Assembly: GCA_036703985.1 (NCBI GenBank)
Contig: DATNQN010000051.1
Coordinates: 1-64,000, forward strand
Reading direction: 5' to 3'
Length of the DNA stretch: 64,000 bases
Source of the DNA: Leptolyngbyaceae cyanobacterium
GTDB taxonomy: Bacteria > Cyanobacteriota > Cyanobacteriia > Cyanobacteriales > Aerosakkonemataceae
Shown piece by piece: positions 56,811 through 64,000 of the stretch; position 1 is the stretch's first letter, and each line of letters starts with the position of its first letter. A program made the translations under genes and the position numbers. Under the pieces are notes generated by a model. That model was not told the origin of the DNA. It did not search any database and was given only the letters and a program-made list of their open reading frames with translations.

Positions 56811-57092
56811 ATGAAAAAAGCTGTTTGGAATGGGGCTATTTTAGCGGAAAGCGATCGCACTGTGGTTGTAGAAGGCAATCACTACTTCCCGGCTGACTCG
56901 ATTAAGAAGGAATATTTCCAGGAAAGCAACACCCACACGACTTGTCCTTGGAAAGGTGTAGCGAGTTACTACACCATCGAGGTAGACGGACAAGTAAACA
57001 AGGATGCTGCCTGGTACTATCCCCAAACTAAGGATGCGGCGAAGAATATCGAAGGGTATATCGCGTTTTGGCGTGGAGTGAAGGTGGAGTAA
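56811..57092 (+). CDS. DUF427 domain-containing protein
   Basis: About 93 residues from the ATG at 56811, where the conserved KKAVWNGAILAESDRTVVVEGNHYFPADS begins; the frame is open for 84 bases more, but that part looks unlike the family. Later blocks: TTCPWKGVASYYTIEVDG and DAAWYYPQTKDAAKNIEGYIAFWRGVKVE. DUF427 proteins are small single-domain proteins of unknown activity, common in cyanobacteria, actinobacteria and fungi. It is divergent from recQ. Confidence 0.92.
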   Translation: MKKAVWNGAILAESDRTVVVEGNHYFPADSIKKEYFQESNTHTTCPWKGVASYYTIEVDGQVNKDAAWYYPQTKDAAKNIEGYIAFWRGVKVE

Positions 57093-57106
57093 ACCTCTCC
57101 CCTAAT

Positions 57107-57129
57107 CCCCTCTCCTCGCAGGAGAGGGG
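57107..57129 (+). terminator. GC-rich hairpin after the DUF427 gene
   Basis: Perfect 10-bp stem cccctctcct/aggagagggg with a 3-base loop, 15 bp after the stop codon. There is no T-tract, so it may equally be one of the dispersed cyanobacterial palindromes. Confidence 0.45.
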
Positions 57130-57151
57130 GGACAAGAACCGTAGCGGGTAG

Positions 57152-57176
57152 GTTGGGTTGAGGAACGAAACCCAAC
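57152..57176. repeat. Dispersed palindromic repeat, copy 1
   Basis: A 25-mer starting gttgggttgaggaac and ending cccaac; the ends gttgggtt/aacccaac are inverted repeats. A second copy with one base change is at 63836-63860. The text next to it (gtagggtgcgtt...aacgcacc) is another palindrome of the same class. Confidence 0.8.
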
Positions 57177-57213
57177 ATTAGCCGTAGGGTGCGTTACGCT
57201 TAGGCTAACGCAC

Positions 57214-57849
57214 CTACTCTTTATCAATTTGACTCCTCACCCACTTGCGAAATGTTTTGATTAATTCTAAATAATCCATTTCCCCAACTTGTTCGAGAAA
57301 TCTAGTGATTTCTAAAAGAGGTAAGTTGGGAAAAATATCACTTTGGGGGGATGAAATATATTCTTGGTTTTGTAGTTGCTTAATTTGGAAGGTGTTACCA
57401 TCGTAAATCCATACTTCTGCTACGCCTAAATCTTTGTAAACAGCCAAGCGATCGCTAGAACTACTGGTAATATCAATTTCTATAACTAAATCTGGTGCTG
57501 GATCTTTTTCTGGATCGAGTCTTTTTTTCGATTTAATTATATTGATGTTGCGGATGTAAAAACATTTATCGGGTTCTGCACCGCTTAATTCCAAACGTTT
57601 AAAGGTTGTCGATCCAAATGGTTCGATCGAAATCTCTAATTCTTCAGCTAGAGTTTCCACAAATCGACCCATTACTTCTTTATAACGTTCGTGTTCGGGG
57701 GAAGGAACCATAATTTCTAAATTACCTCGATTATAGGTAAGACGCAAACGGCGATCGCGACTTAGTTCGGTTAGCAAAGCTTCGTAGGTTTGCCAACTGA
57801 TTCCCGAAAGCTGTACTCTTTCTATTGGTTGGGTAAGTGTGGCAGTCAT
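57214..57849 (-). CDS. Uma2 family restriction-endonuclease-like protein
   Basis: About 211 residues from the ATG at 57849; an ATG nine codons upstream is possible. The PD-(D/E)XK-like core reads APDLVIEIDITSSSSDRLAVYKDLGVAEVWIYD, with Asp, Glu and Lys in place. The N-terminal RRLRLTYNRGNLEIMVPSPEHERYKE is the usual Uma2 lead-in. Uma2 (DUF820) proteins are numerous in cyanobacteria, and their physiological role is not known. It is divergent from a second Uma2 gene. Confidence 0.9.
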   Translation of the reverse strand: MTATLTQPIERVQLSGISWQTYEALLTELSRDRRLRLTYNRGNLEIMVPSPEHERYKEVMGRFVETLAEELEISIEPFGSTTFKRLELSGAEPDKCFYIRNINIIKSKKRLDPEKDPAPDLVIEIDITSSSSDRLAVYKDLGVAEVWIYDGNTFQIKQLQNQEYISSPQSDIFPNLPLLEITRFLEQVGEMDYLELIKTFRKWVRSQIDKE

Positions 57850-58070
57850 GGCATTTTTTGGAAGTAATAATGGCAATTAATTTAATCGCTTAAGTTGCTA
57901 GTTAGATTTTTGAGGCCGATCGTGCTTAGTAGTTGAAGTAAATAATTTTACCCCTAGATCTTCACGCTAGTAACCAGCAATTTGAGTTAATATAATTTTA
58001 GACGATTTTGTAGCCATAAATATTATCGAGATATTGTATAAATATTTATATTAGGTAGGAAAATATTGCT

Positions 58071-58814
58071 ATGTCAGTCGAGACAACTATCGAACAAAAC
58101 CCCCAGATAGCAGAGGATGAGGACTGGTGGGAAGTTAATCAACCTCCTAGTGATTTAATTTTTGATGATGGTGAACCTTTGGAAAGCAACCGCCACCGTA
58201 TTGCGATGAATACCCTGATCCGATCGTTGCAGCAAGGTTGGGCCGATCGCAACGATTTTTTTGCAGGGGGTAATATGTTTATTTATTACAGCCGGGAACA
58301 AGTTCGCAACCGCGATTTTCGTGGCCCAGATTTTTTTGTGGTGCTGAATGTAGATGGTGCTAGAGAACGGCAAGGCTGGGTAGTATGGGATGAGAATGGA
58401 CGTTACCCGGATGTGATTGTGGAACTGTTATCTGCTAGTACCGCCCAAGCAGATAGGGGAACAAAGAGAGAGATTTACGAAAGAATTTTTAGAACGCCGG
58501 ATTATTTTATTTTCGATCCTTTCGATCCGAATTCTTTACGAGGTTGGCATTTAGATGCTTCCCAAAGATATCAGGAATTAGCGCCAAACGATCGAGGTTG
58601 GGTTTGGTGCGAGAGTTTGGGGTTTTGGTTAGGAAATTGGGAAGGAACTATCGAGAGAGAAACGGCAATTTGGTTGCGATTTTATGATGGTTCTGGGAAT
58701 CTGGTTTTGTTACCAGAGGAAGCAGAAAGACAAAATGCTCAAGTGGAAAGACAAAGGGCGGAACGACTCGCGGCGAAGTTGCGAGAGTTGGGTGTAGATC
58801 CGGATAATTTGTAG
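58071..58814 (+). CDS. Uma2 family restriction-endonuclease-like protein
   Basis: A 247-residue protein. The nuclease-like core is YPDVIVELLSASTAQADRGTKREIYERIFRTPDYFIFDPF; an earlier FRGPDFFVVLNVDG region supplies the first acidic strand. The C-terminal 30 residues are a charged helix (EEAERQNAQVERQRAERLAAKLRELG), the typical Uma2 coiled-coil tail. It lacks close similarity with the neighbouring Uma2 protein outside the core, so it is not a tandem duplicate. Role unknown. Confidence 0.9.
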   Translation: MSVETTIEQNPQIAEDEDWWEVNQPPSDLIFDDGEPLESNRHRIAMNTLIRSLQQGWADRNDFFAGGNMFIYYSREQVRNRDFRGPDFFVVLNVDGARERQGWVVWDENGRYPDVIVELLSASTAQADRGTKREIYERIFRTPDYFIFDPFDPNSLRGWHLDASQRYQELAPNDRGWVWCESLGFWLGNWEGTIERETAIWLRFYDGSGNLVLLPEEAERQNAQVERQRAERLAAKLRELGVDPDNL

Positions 58815-59060
58815 TTAGGGAATGCGATCGCACTTTTTGTAGTAAGGACTTGAGTCCTCATTGTATGGGTAAGAGAATTGAGCGTATTGGCGAAGAAAAT
58901 CATTGGTAGGGACAGGGAAAAAAATAAATTTTGCCTTGTCCCTAAAGTTATACACAAAACAATAAATGTGGTTTGGTTTCATTGCCCAACCAACATTTCG
59001 CACTATATTTTTAACGGAAATACCCACATTTTTTGCCAAACTGAATATCGCAATTTAATC

Positions 59061-60311
59061 TTAGACTACAGAAAGATTCAGGGTGTAATTACTGTTACTA
59101 AATGCGCCAGTATTTACAACAGCATAGTAAGTATCTGCACCTAAGCGACGATTGATCGATCCACTACTACCAGAAGAAGCAGCCGTGCCAGTCACATACT
59201 CGTTAGAATCGATTTGTCCGTTACGGTTGGTATCCACATAGAGATCCACCTCCACGCGAGCAGTCGTACCGTTTAAAGTCAGCTGGAAGTTGCTAGGAGT
59301 CCCCAAAACAAAACGATAAAAGTCTTCACGGTCATTCCTACCCACAAATTCAGTAAAACTGCGAGTACCATTCAACAAACCAGCATCGATCAGACCATCT
59401 CGCGTATTATTAGCAGTAAGTCCAAGAGAGTAATTAGTATTACGGCCTTCCGAGTCTGGTTCGAGGCGAACAAAATATGCACCAGGCCCTAGTCTGCGGT
59501 CAATTGATCCACTACTACCAGAAGAAGCAGCCGTGCCAGTCACATACTCGTTAGAATCAATTTGTCCATTAAGGTTGGTATCCACATAAAGATCCACCTC
59601 CACGCGAGCAGTCGTACTATCTAAAGATAAAATAAAATCGCTCGGAAGCTGCAAATCAAAGCGGTAGTAATCAAAACGGTCATTAAATCCAACAAAATCA
59701 TTAAAATTAACAGTTGAATTCAATATGCCGACATTAAGAGCAGCCGGAGGAGTGTTACCAGGTTCAGATGGCGGCGGTGGTGGGGGAGTCGAACCACCAG
59801 GAACAGCAGGGCGTCCTTCCCGAATGCCAAACCTGACATAATGCTGAAAAGCCTGTGCAAAATTGAAACCTACTGCTCTCAAATCCGGGTTAGCGTCCAG
59901 GTAGAAACGGACATTGAAATTTTCTGCTGATATCCTTCCCTCATTAACGCCAGAAGCTCGAAAATGCTCGAATAATTGTTCGTTATTGGTCAACCCCGCT
60001 GCTACCAAGTCGGGATTAGCGGCTCTATAAAATGATGGATTAAAACCATAGGAAAACCTCCGCCCCTCAGCGATGCCAGAGCCTTGCAGATGGTAAAAAA
60101 CTTGTAAGGGCGCTGTTATACCAGCCGCCGCCAAGTCGGGATTGCCAGCTTGATAAAAGTCGAGATTGACAAACGGTGAAAAGGCACGCCCCTCGTTAAC
60201 TCCAAACCTGACGAAGTGATCTACTAGCTGTGCATCCGTGGTAAGTCCCGCAGATGCTAAGTCTGGGTTAAGGTTCCGATAGTAGTTGACATCAAATACA
60301 TTAACTGTCAT
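59061..60311 (-). CDS. NPD-repeat protein with two PPC-like domains and EF-hand-type loops
   Basis: A 416-residue protein. Residues 1-170 are four repeats of about 35-40 residues of the type FDVNYYRNLNPDLASAGL ... HFVRFGVNEGR, seen in cyanobacterial surface and peptidase-associated proteins. After a Pro-rich linker come two pre-peptidase C-terminal-like domains, each with a D-x-N-x-N-G-x-I-D loop (DTNLNGQIDSNEY and DTNRNGQIDSNEY) that may bind calcium. The two domains share nearly identical DNA over about 130 bp with a 348-bp period. No N-terminal signal is visible, so export would need another route. Confidence 0.8.
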   Translation of the reverse strand: MTVNVFDVNYYRNLNPDLASAGLTTDAQLVDHFVRFGVNEGRAFSPFVNLDFYQAGNPDLAAAGITAPLQVFYHLQGSGIAEGRRFSYGFNPSFYRAANPDLVAAGLTNNEQLFEHFRASGVNEGRISAENFNVRFYLDANPDLRAVGFNFAQAFQHYVRFGIREGRPAVPGGSTPPPPPPSEPGNTPPAALNVGILNSTVNFNDFVGFNDRFDYYRFDLQLPSDFILSLDSTTARVEVDLYVDTNLNGQIDSNEYVTGTAASSGSSGSIDRRLGPGAYFVRLEPDSEGRNTNYSLGLTANNTRDGLIDAGLLNGTRSFTEFVGRNDREDFYRFVLGTPSNFQLTLNGTTARVEVDLYVDTNRNGQIDSNEYVTGTAASSGSSGSINRRLGADTYYAVVNTGAFSNSNYTLNLSVV

Positions 60312-60712
60312 CTGTCATCCACCGTTTTATATAAGTTTTTTTTATATAACAGTTTAGTAAAGCTTATATCAAGAGTAAAAATGCTGAATTCGGTGTCAGC
60401 TAAGATTCACAAGCTAACTTTTAGTAAAAGAATTAAATTATCTAGTTATGGCAACAAATCATCTCAGTTCTCGCTTTCCATACTGGTAGTTTAAGCCTTA
60501 CTTCAGGTAAAAAAAGTTAAGCATTCCCAAGTATTTGCACGCCAATACTAGTAGAAACACGGCTTAAAAACAAAATGACAAAAAATAAATACGTATTAAC
60601 ACTGATATTTCCGAATGCCCCCTTTCCTGGTAAGGAAGAAAGGACATCACAAGGGTTAGGTTCCGCCAACCTCTACCAATTTCAATAGGAGTTTGCTATT
60701 ATAGAAATTCGA
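60312..60712. other. Intergenic region upstream of tRNA-Leu
   Basis: 401 bp between the PPC-domain gene and tRNA-Leu. No open frame or stable hairpin was recognised. The tRNA promoter should be in its last part; tgctattatag at about 60693-60703 includes a possible -10. Confidence 0.35.
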
Positions 60713-60794
60713 GCGGATGTGGCGGAATTGGCAGACGCGCTAGATTTAGGTTCTAGTACCGCAAGGTGTGAAGGTTCAAGTCCTTTCATCCGCA
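60713..60794 (+). tRNA. tRNA-Leu (anticodon UAG)
   Basis: 82 bases with a perfect acceptor stem (gcggatg/catccgc) and discriminator A at 60794. Class II structure with a long variable arm (about taccgcaaggtgtg) and the TPsiC arm gaaggttcaagtccttt. The anticodon arm ctaga-tttaggt-tctag gives anticodon UAG, decoding CUA and, by wobble, other CUN codons. The CCA end is not encoded. Confidence 0.95.
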
Positions 60795-60889
60795 TTTAAA
60801 TTAAATGCTTTTACACTCAGTAATTTGTAAACTACTAAAAGCGATCGGTTGCTTACTTCTATCAGGTTTCTCTCAAACAAACTATTCTA

Positions 60890-60962
60890 TGGAGGATAGG
60901 GAACTCGAATCCCTGGCCTCTGCGGTGCGATCGCAGCGCTCTACCAACTGAGCTAATCCCCC
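60890..60962 (-). tRNA. tRNA-Ala (anticodon CGC)
   Basis: 73 bases, standard cloverleaf. On the minus strand the acceptor stem ggggggat-type pairs with atcctcc and has the G3-U70 wobble that marks tRNA-Ala for alanyl-tRNA synthetase. The anticodon arm is ctgcg-atcgcac-cgcag, giving anticodon CGC for codon GCG. T arm: aggga-ttcgagt-tccct. CCA is not encoded. It is oriented opposite to the tRNA-Leu 95 bp away. Confidence 0.94.
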
Positions 60963-61066
60963 GAATCGATTTTGGATTTTCGATTTTAGATTGACTAAAA
61001 TCAAACGATCCTAAAAGGTATTTTAGCACTGAAATCAAGCTTTCTAAGAACCTTCCCCCTGTCTTC

Positions 61067-61792
61067 TCAGCCACTCATCGTTGGCTGGGGTGATTTTTGG
61101 GAGAATACTTGCTGCACTCGTTCCACGTCAACATCGGTGAGATAATCAACTGACCAGTTGGCTTGGCGCTGAAGCATATGAAAAGGGTAGCTATTGGCGA
61201 CGCCAACTACTTGCATACCAGCGCTTTTGGCGGCTTGAATACCAGCTGGTGTATCTTCAATTGCCAGACACTCAGAAGGTTGGAGACTAAGATCGCGAAA
61301 TTGCTCGTTAAAGCGCTGTACTGCTAACAGATAGCCTTCTGGGTCTGGTTTACTGGCAGTTATATCATCTCCCGTCACGAAGATCGAAAAGTGTTGGCCA
61401 AAGTTAACGCGATTTAATACTAGTTCGACTTCCGATCGCAAAGCACCAGTCACCAATCCTATTTTTACTTTGGCGACCCGCAATTTATAAATCAAATCTT
61501 CTACGGCTGGAAAAATGGGTAATTTTTCCAAATTTTCCATTTCTTTCTGGTAAGCTTGCGCTTTGCGAGTCATTAGCTGCATTAAGTAGCTTTCTGTCAC
61601 TACTCGACCCCGACTAGTTAGTAACTCGCTAATGCAGGCGCGATCGCTTCTTCCCAGACAAATTTGCCGAAATTCTCCCGGTTTTGGCCGGAGATTTTCT
61701 TCAATCAGAATCTGGTTAATCAGTTTTTCGTGGATTGGCTCATCATTAATAATGACGCCGTTGAAATCGAACAGAACTGCCTTTAGTGTCAT
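61067..61792 (-). CDS. HAD-superfamily hydrolase, beta-phosphoglucomutase-like
   Basis: A 241-residue protein of HAD subfamily IA. Motif I is FDFNGVIINDEPIHE, where the usual DxD is D-x-N; motif II is GLVTGALRSEV; motif III/IV is SKPDPEGYLLAV with CLAIEDTPAGIQAAKSAGM. The cap is the small helical type of the phosphoglycolate phosphatase/beta-PGM group. Its ATG overlaps the stop codon of the upstream methyltransferase gene (ATGA), which predicts translational coupling. Substrate unknown. Confidence 0.9.
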   Translation of the reverse strand: MTLKAVLFDFNGVIINDEPIHEKLINQILIEENLRPKPGEFRQICLGRSDRACISELLTSRGRVVTESYLMQLMTRKAQAYQKEMENLEKLPIFPAVEDLIYKLRVAKVKIGLVTGALRSEVELVLNRVNFGQHFSIFVTGDDITASKPDPEGYLLAVQRFNEQFRDLSLQPSECLAIEDTPAGIQAAKSAGMQVVGVANSYPFHMLQRQANWSVDYLTDVDVERVQQVFSQKSPQPTMSG

Positions 61793-62670
61793 GTGCCAAA
61801 AGCTGGGGTAGGAAAACCCTGTGAATCATCACCTTCCAAAGTGCGATCGATCGCTACTTGAGGAGGCTTACCTGGGATGGGCTTGATGCCACTCGTCACC
61901 TGATTTACCCACCACAGATCGTTAGTTTCCACCGCTTCAAAACCCGCCGCTTCCATCCAGGCATCTAGATTTCCAGCAGCATAAGCTCTGATATACGGTT
62001 CCTCAAAAATATCATTCAACCACTCTGTCTGGTGCAAAGTTTTTTGGTTGCCATCCAAAATTAACACTTGTCCGCTGGCTTTGAGGAGTCGGAAGCTTTC
62101 TCTGAGAATAGCTTTGGTGACTTCTGGCGGGGTTTCGTGAAATAACAAAGAAGCGGTTACCAAATCGAAGGAACCATCGGAAAATCCCGTTTCTTCCGCA
62201 TTACCATGTCGCCATTCGATTTCTAGTCCGGTTTGTTGCGCTTTGCGATCGGCCATGAATAACATATAAGGGGACAAGTCCAAACCGATTACTTTCGCTT
62301 GGGGAAACGCCTGCTTTAACAGTAGGGTTGTCGAACCAGTTCCGCAACCTAAGTCTAAAATACGTTGCGGTTTTACTTTCACCGCTTCGATTAATCCTTG
62401 GCGTATCCAAGTTTCGTTGGGTAGCAATACATATTGAGTAACCGGATCGTAGGAAACAGAAGCGCTGGGATTAAGATACCCGCCTTCGCTACCGTGAAAA
62501 TTTTGGCTGCTGTAGTAGGAAGGATAAGTTAGATTAGGATTGCGAAAGCGATCGGCCTCTTTTTCCCAATCTACGCTTTCATAAAATTGCTTGAGTCCTT
62601 CTCCATCTATAAACAGACCAAAAAATGGCTTTAAAAACTGTTCCCAAATCGTGTCTTGACGAACTGCCAT
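61789..62670 (-). CDS. Class I SAM-dependent methyltransferase
   Basis: A 293-residue protein. A 95-residue N-terminal extension (QFLKPFFGLFIDGEGLKQFYE ...) leads the Rossmann methyltransferase domain with motif I ILDLGCGTGSTTLLLKQAFP, acidic VIGLDLSPYML, EWRHGNAEETGF and FDLVTASLLFHE. It resembles the Methyltransf_25/11 group. Its stop overlaps the start of the HAD gene, so the pair is likely one operon and one pathway. Substrate not visible. Confidence 0.87.
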   Translation of the reverse strand: MAVRQDTIWEQFLKPFFGLFIDGEGLKQFYESVDWEKEADRFRNPNLTYPSYYSSQNFHGSEGGYLNPSASVSYDPVTQYVLLPNETWIRQGLIEAVKVKPQRILDLGCGTGSTTLLLKQAFPQAKVIGLDLSPYMLFMADRKAQQTGLEIEWRHGNAEETGFSDGSFDLVTASLLFHETPPEVTKAILRESFRLLKASGQVLILDGNQKTLHQTEWLNDIFEEPYIRAYAAGNLDAWMEAAGFEAVETNDLWWVNQVTSGIKPIPGKPPQVAIDRTLEGDDSQGFPTPAFGT

Positions 62671-62973
62671 CGAAGTTTACCTCACAAGAAAGTTAATGCA
62701 ATTTGGGCTGGGACTTTCGATGATTTTGCCCTGCTTTACAAATTTTAATAGTATTTTTGGTTAAAAAGTAATCTACCTCTAGTTTATTGTTAAAATATCA
62801 AAATTAACTTTATTTGAGTAGATTATCAGATCTCTGGTCGTTAATATTATAAAATCTAATAGTTGGTGCGAGGTACGCTATATATTTAGCGTTAATTGGC
62901 AAAGTTTTCATATTTTTGAGAAAAGTTATTCCAGATTTGCCTTAAAAAAATCCAAATTAACGTCAGAAATGCA
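62671..62973. other. Divergent intergenic region
   Basis: 303 bp between two divergent methyltransferase genes. AT-rich; no element recognised beyond presumed promoters. Confidence 0.3.
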
Positions 62974-63792
62974 ATGGCACCAAAAATAAGTTCTGATGAA
63001 TATAAGCAGCGAGTAAAAGCAGAGTTTAACTCGCGTACTAATTATGACAATGACTTTCGCGATCGCCTTGGTAACCGTTTGGTTGAATTAGCGCAACTAA
63101 CAACAGGGCAAACTATATTAGATGTGGCAACTGGTACGGGAATAGTTGCGATCGCAGCAGCGCAGATAGTAGGTGATGAAGGTAAAGTAATTGGGGTAGA
63201 TATTTCTGAGGGAATGCTCGAGCAAGCTCAACAAAAAATCGCTGCCGCCAATCTGAAAAATATTGAACTACAAGAAGTAGATGCCGATTATCTTAATTTT
63301 AGCGATGAAAGCTTCGATCGCATTTTATGTTCTTCAGCGTTGGTATATTTAAGCAGTATTCCGGCTGCATTGCGATCGTGGTATCGCTTTCTCAAAAAAG
63401 GCGGAGTAGTGGGATTTTCTACTTTTGCAGATGGATCGTTTAATTTAGCGATGTTGTTTACCGAAATTGCACAAAATTATGGTGTTTTCATTCCCGATTT
63501 AAAAGCACCACTGAATACTCCAGAAAAATGCCAGAGCATATTAGAAGAGGTGGGTTTTAAAAATACGGAAATAAAAGTTGAGCAATTCGGTTACTATATG
63601 AGTGTCAGCGAGGTAGAAAACTTGTGGAATCATCTGGCAAATAACGGTTTGATTAAGCCAATATTAAATATTTCTTCAGCAGAGTTAGCCGAGTTTAAAG
63701 CCACATATTTAACAGCAGCTAAAAAATTAGAAACAAAGCAAGGCATTTGGAATGATGTAACGACTTTCTTTGTATTAGCGCAGAAAGTTTGA
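62974..63792 (+). CDS. Class I SAM-dependent methyltransferase (UbiE/COQ5-like)
   Basis: A 272-residue protein. Motif I is TILDVATGTGIVAIAAAQIVG, acidic VIGVDISEGMLEQAQQKIA, then VDADYLNFSDESFDRILCSSALVYL and LKKGGVVGFSTFADGSFN. This is the UbiE/Methyltransf_11 pattern, but the C-terminal half is divergent from true UbiE/MenG, so it is better treated as an unassigned small-molecule methyltransferase. Not closely similar to the divergent neighbour. Confidence 0.87.
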   Translation: MAPKISSDEYKQRVKAEFNSRTNYDNDFRDRLGNRLVELAQLTTGQTILDVATGTGIVAIAAAQIVGDEGKVIGVDISEGMLEQAQQKIAAANLKNIELQEVDADYLNFSDESFDRILCSSALVYLSSIPAALRSWYRFLKKGGVVGFSTFADGSFNLAMLFTEIAQNYGVFIPDLKAPLNTPEKCQSILEEVGFKNTEIKVEQFGYYMSVSEVENLWNHLANNGLIKPILNISSAELAEFKATYLTAAKKLETKQGIWNDVTTFFVLAQKV

Positions 63793-63835
63793 TTACAGAA
63801 ACCGGGTTTCTAAAGTGCCAGTTTCAAACAAAAAA

Positions 63836-63860
63836 GTTGGGTTGAGGAACAAAACCCAAC
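63836..63860. repeat. Dispersed palindromic repeat, copy 2
   Basis: The same 25-mer as at 57152-57176 with one base change (aggaaca instead of aggaacg). It follows another small palindrome-like motif (agaaaccgggtttct) near 63797-63811. Confidence 0.8.
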
Positions 63861-63877
63861 CGACAAGGATTAATGGT

Positions 63878-64000
63878 TTAAATTGTCATCGATAATTCAT
63901 TGTTAATTAAATCTTCTAAAACTATATTGCTTAACCAATTTTTTACGTGAAGTGTAGCGCGACAATCATCTTCATTGTAACGAAGAGTAAGGTCGAGAAA
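63878..64000 (-). CDS. 3' end of a TM0106-type RecB-like nuclease gene (partial)
   Basis: The last 40 codons of a minus-strand gene that enters from the right edge. The product fragment contains LRYNEDDCRATLHVKNWL, the final motif (YNxxDCxAT) of TM0106-family RecB-like nucleases, whose C-terminal domain resembles RNase H/exonuclease. The stop codon is at 63878-63880. Everything else of the gene is outside the window, so the family call rests on one motif. Confidence 0.55.
   Translation of the reverse strand, partial: FLDLTLRYNEDDCRATLHVKNWLSNIVLEDLINNELSMTI

Noticed and set aside
60862-61074. A 70-codon minus-strand frame with a peptide-like motif SVGRALRSHRRGQGFEF
   Set aside because: It is the translated tRNA-Ala region. 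This motif is a well-known false protein from tRNA genes.

Overview
The window comes from a cyanobacterium. It carries the Mg-protoporphyrin IX monomethyl ester cyclase of chlorophyll synthesis (acsF), a DUF2996 protein, Uma2 and UPF0175/DUF3368 families, a PEP-CTERM protein, short low-complexity intergenic repeats, and many copies of the HIP1 octamer (gcgatcgc). The modest GC content, long AT-rich spacers and abundant small repeats suggest a filamentous, Oscillatoria/Phormidium-like genome, but no marker fixes the genus.

Layout. 1-5.8 kb: housekeeping genes (thrC with a MoaD/ThiS-like carrier, DUF2996, a TM2/winged-helix protein, acsF, a predicted beta-barrel protein). 5.8-6.7 kb: a decayed IS1182/IS5-type transposase. 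6.8-34.1 kb: a large exopolysaccharide locus. It has an export/polymerisation pair on the minus strand (five-unit SLBB exporter and BY-kinase), a plus-strand run of GT4 and GT2 glycosyltransferases, a methyltransferase, a Tat-exported GH10 hydrolase, a GT10 fucosyltransferase-like enzyme, a sulfotransferase, a Wzx-like flippase, a polysaccharide pyruvyl transferase, three more glycosyltransferases and a Wzy/WaaL-like polymerase. A GT39-like transferase, a PEP-CTERM/DUF4114 protein and the WcaJ-type priming transferase follow on the minus strand. The gene set fits a Wzx/Wzy-dependent pathway making a polymer that could carry sulfate, ketal-pyruvate and a deoxyhexose.

34.7-43.7 kb: a stand-alone M41-like peptidase; a minus-strand series of an NTT/MFS-like transporter with HEAT repeats, a cyclic-nucleotide-binding protein and a GGDEF protein with a degenerate receiver; infC; an alpha/beta hydrolase; a BON protein. 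44.1-50.0 kb: ilvH, an alcohol dehydrogenase-like enzyme, an Rpn-family nuclease, a UPF0175 antitoxin followed by a truncated PIN toxin, a zinc-ribbon Ser/Thr kinase fused to a formylglycine-enzyme-like domain, and a possible orphan toxin/immunity pair. 50.1-57.1 kb: pyruvate dehydrogenase E2, YlqD, a long-chain acyl-CoA synthetase, recQ and DUF427. 57.2-64 kb: two Uma2 proteins, a secreted-type NPD-repeat/PPC-domain protein with a recent internal duplication, tRNA-Leu(UAG), tRNA-Ala(CGC), a HAD hydrolase translationally coupled to a methyltransferase, another methyltransferase, and the 3' end of a RecB-like nuclease gene.

The most interesting parts are the EPS locus (its decoration enzymes, embedded xylanase-family hydrolase and SLBB-expanded exporter), the toxin relics around 46.7-50.0 kb, and the transporter/cNMP/c-di-GMP-type gene series. 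No CRISPR array, rRNA or clear new defence island was seen. All product calls come from motif reading; no database search was run.
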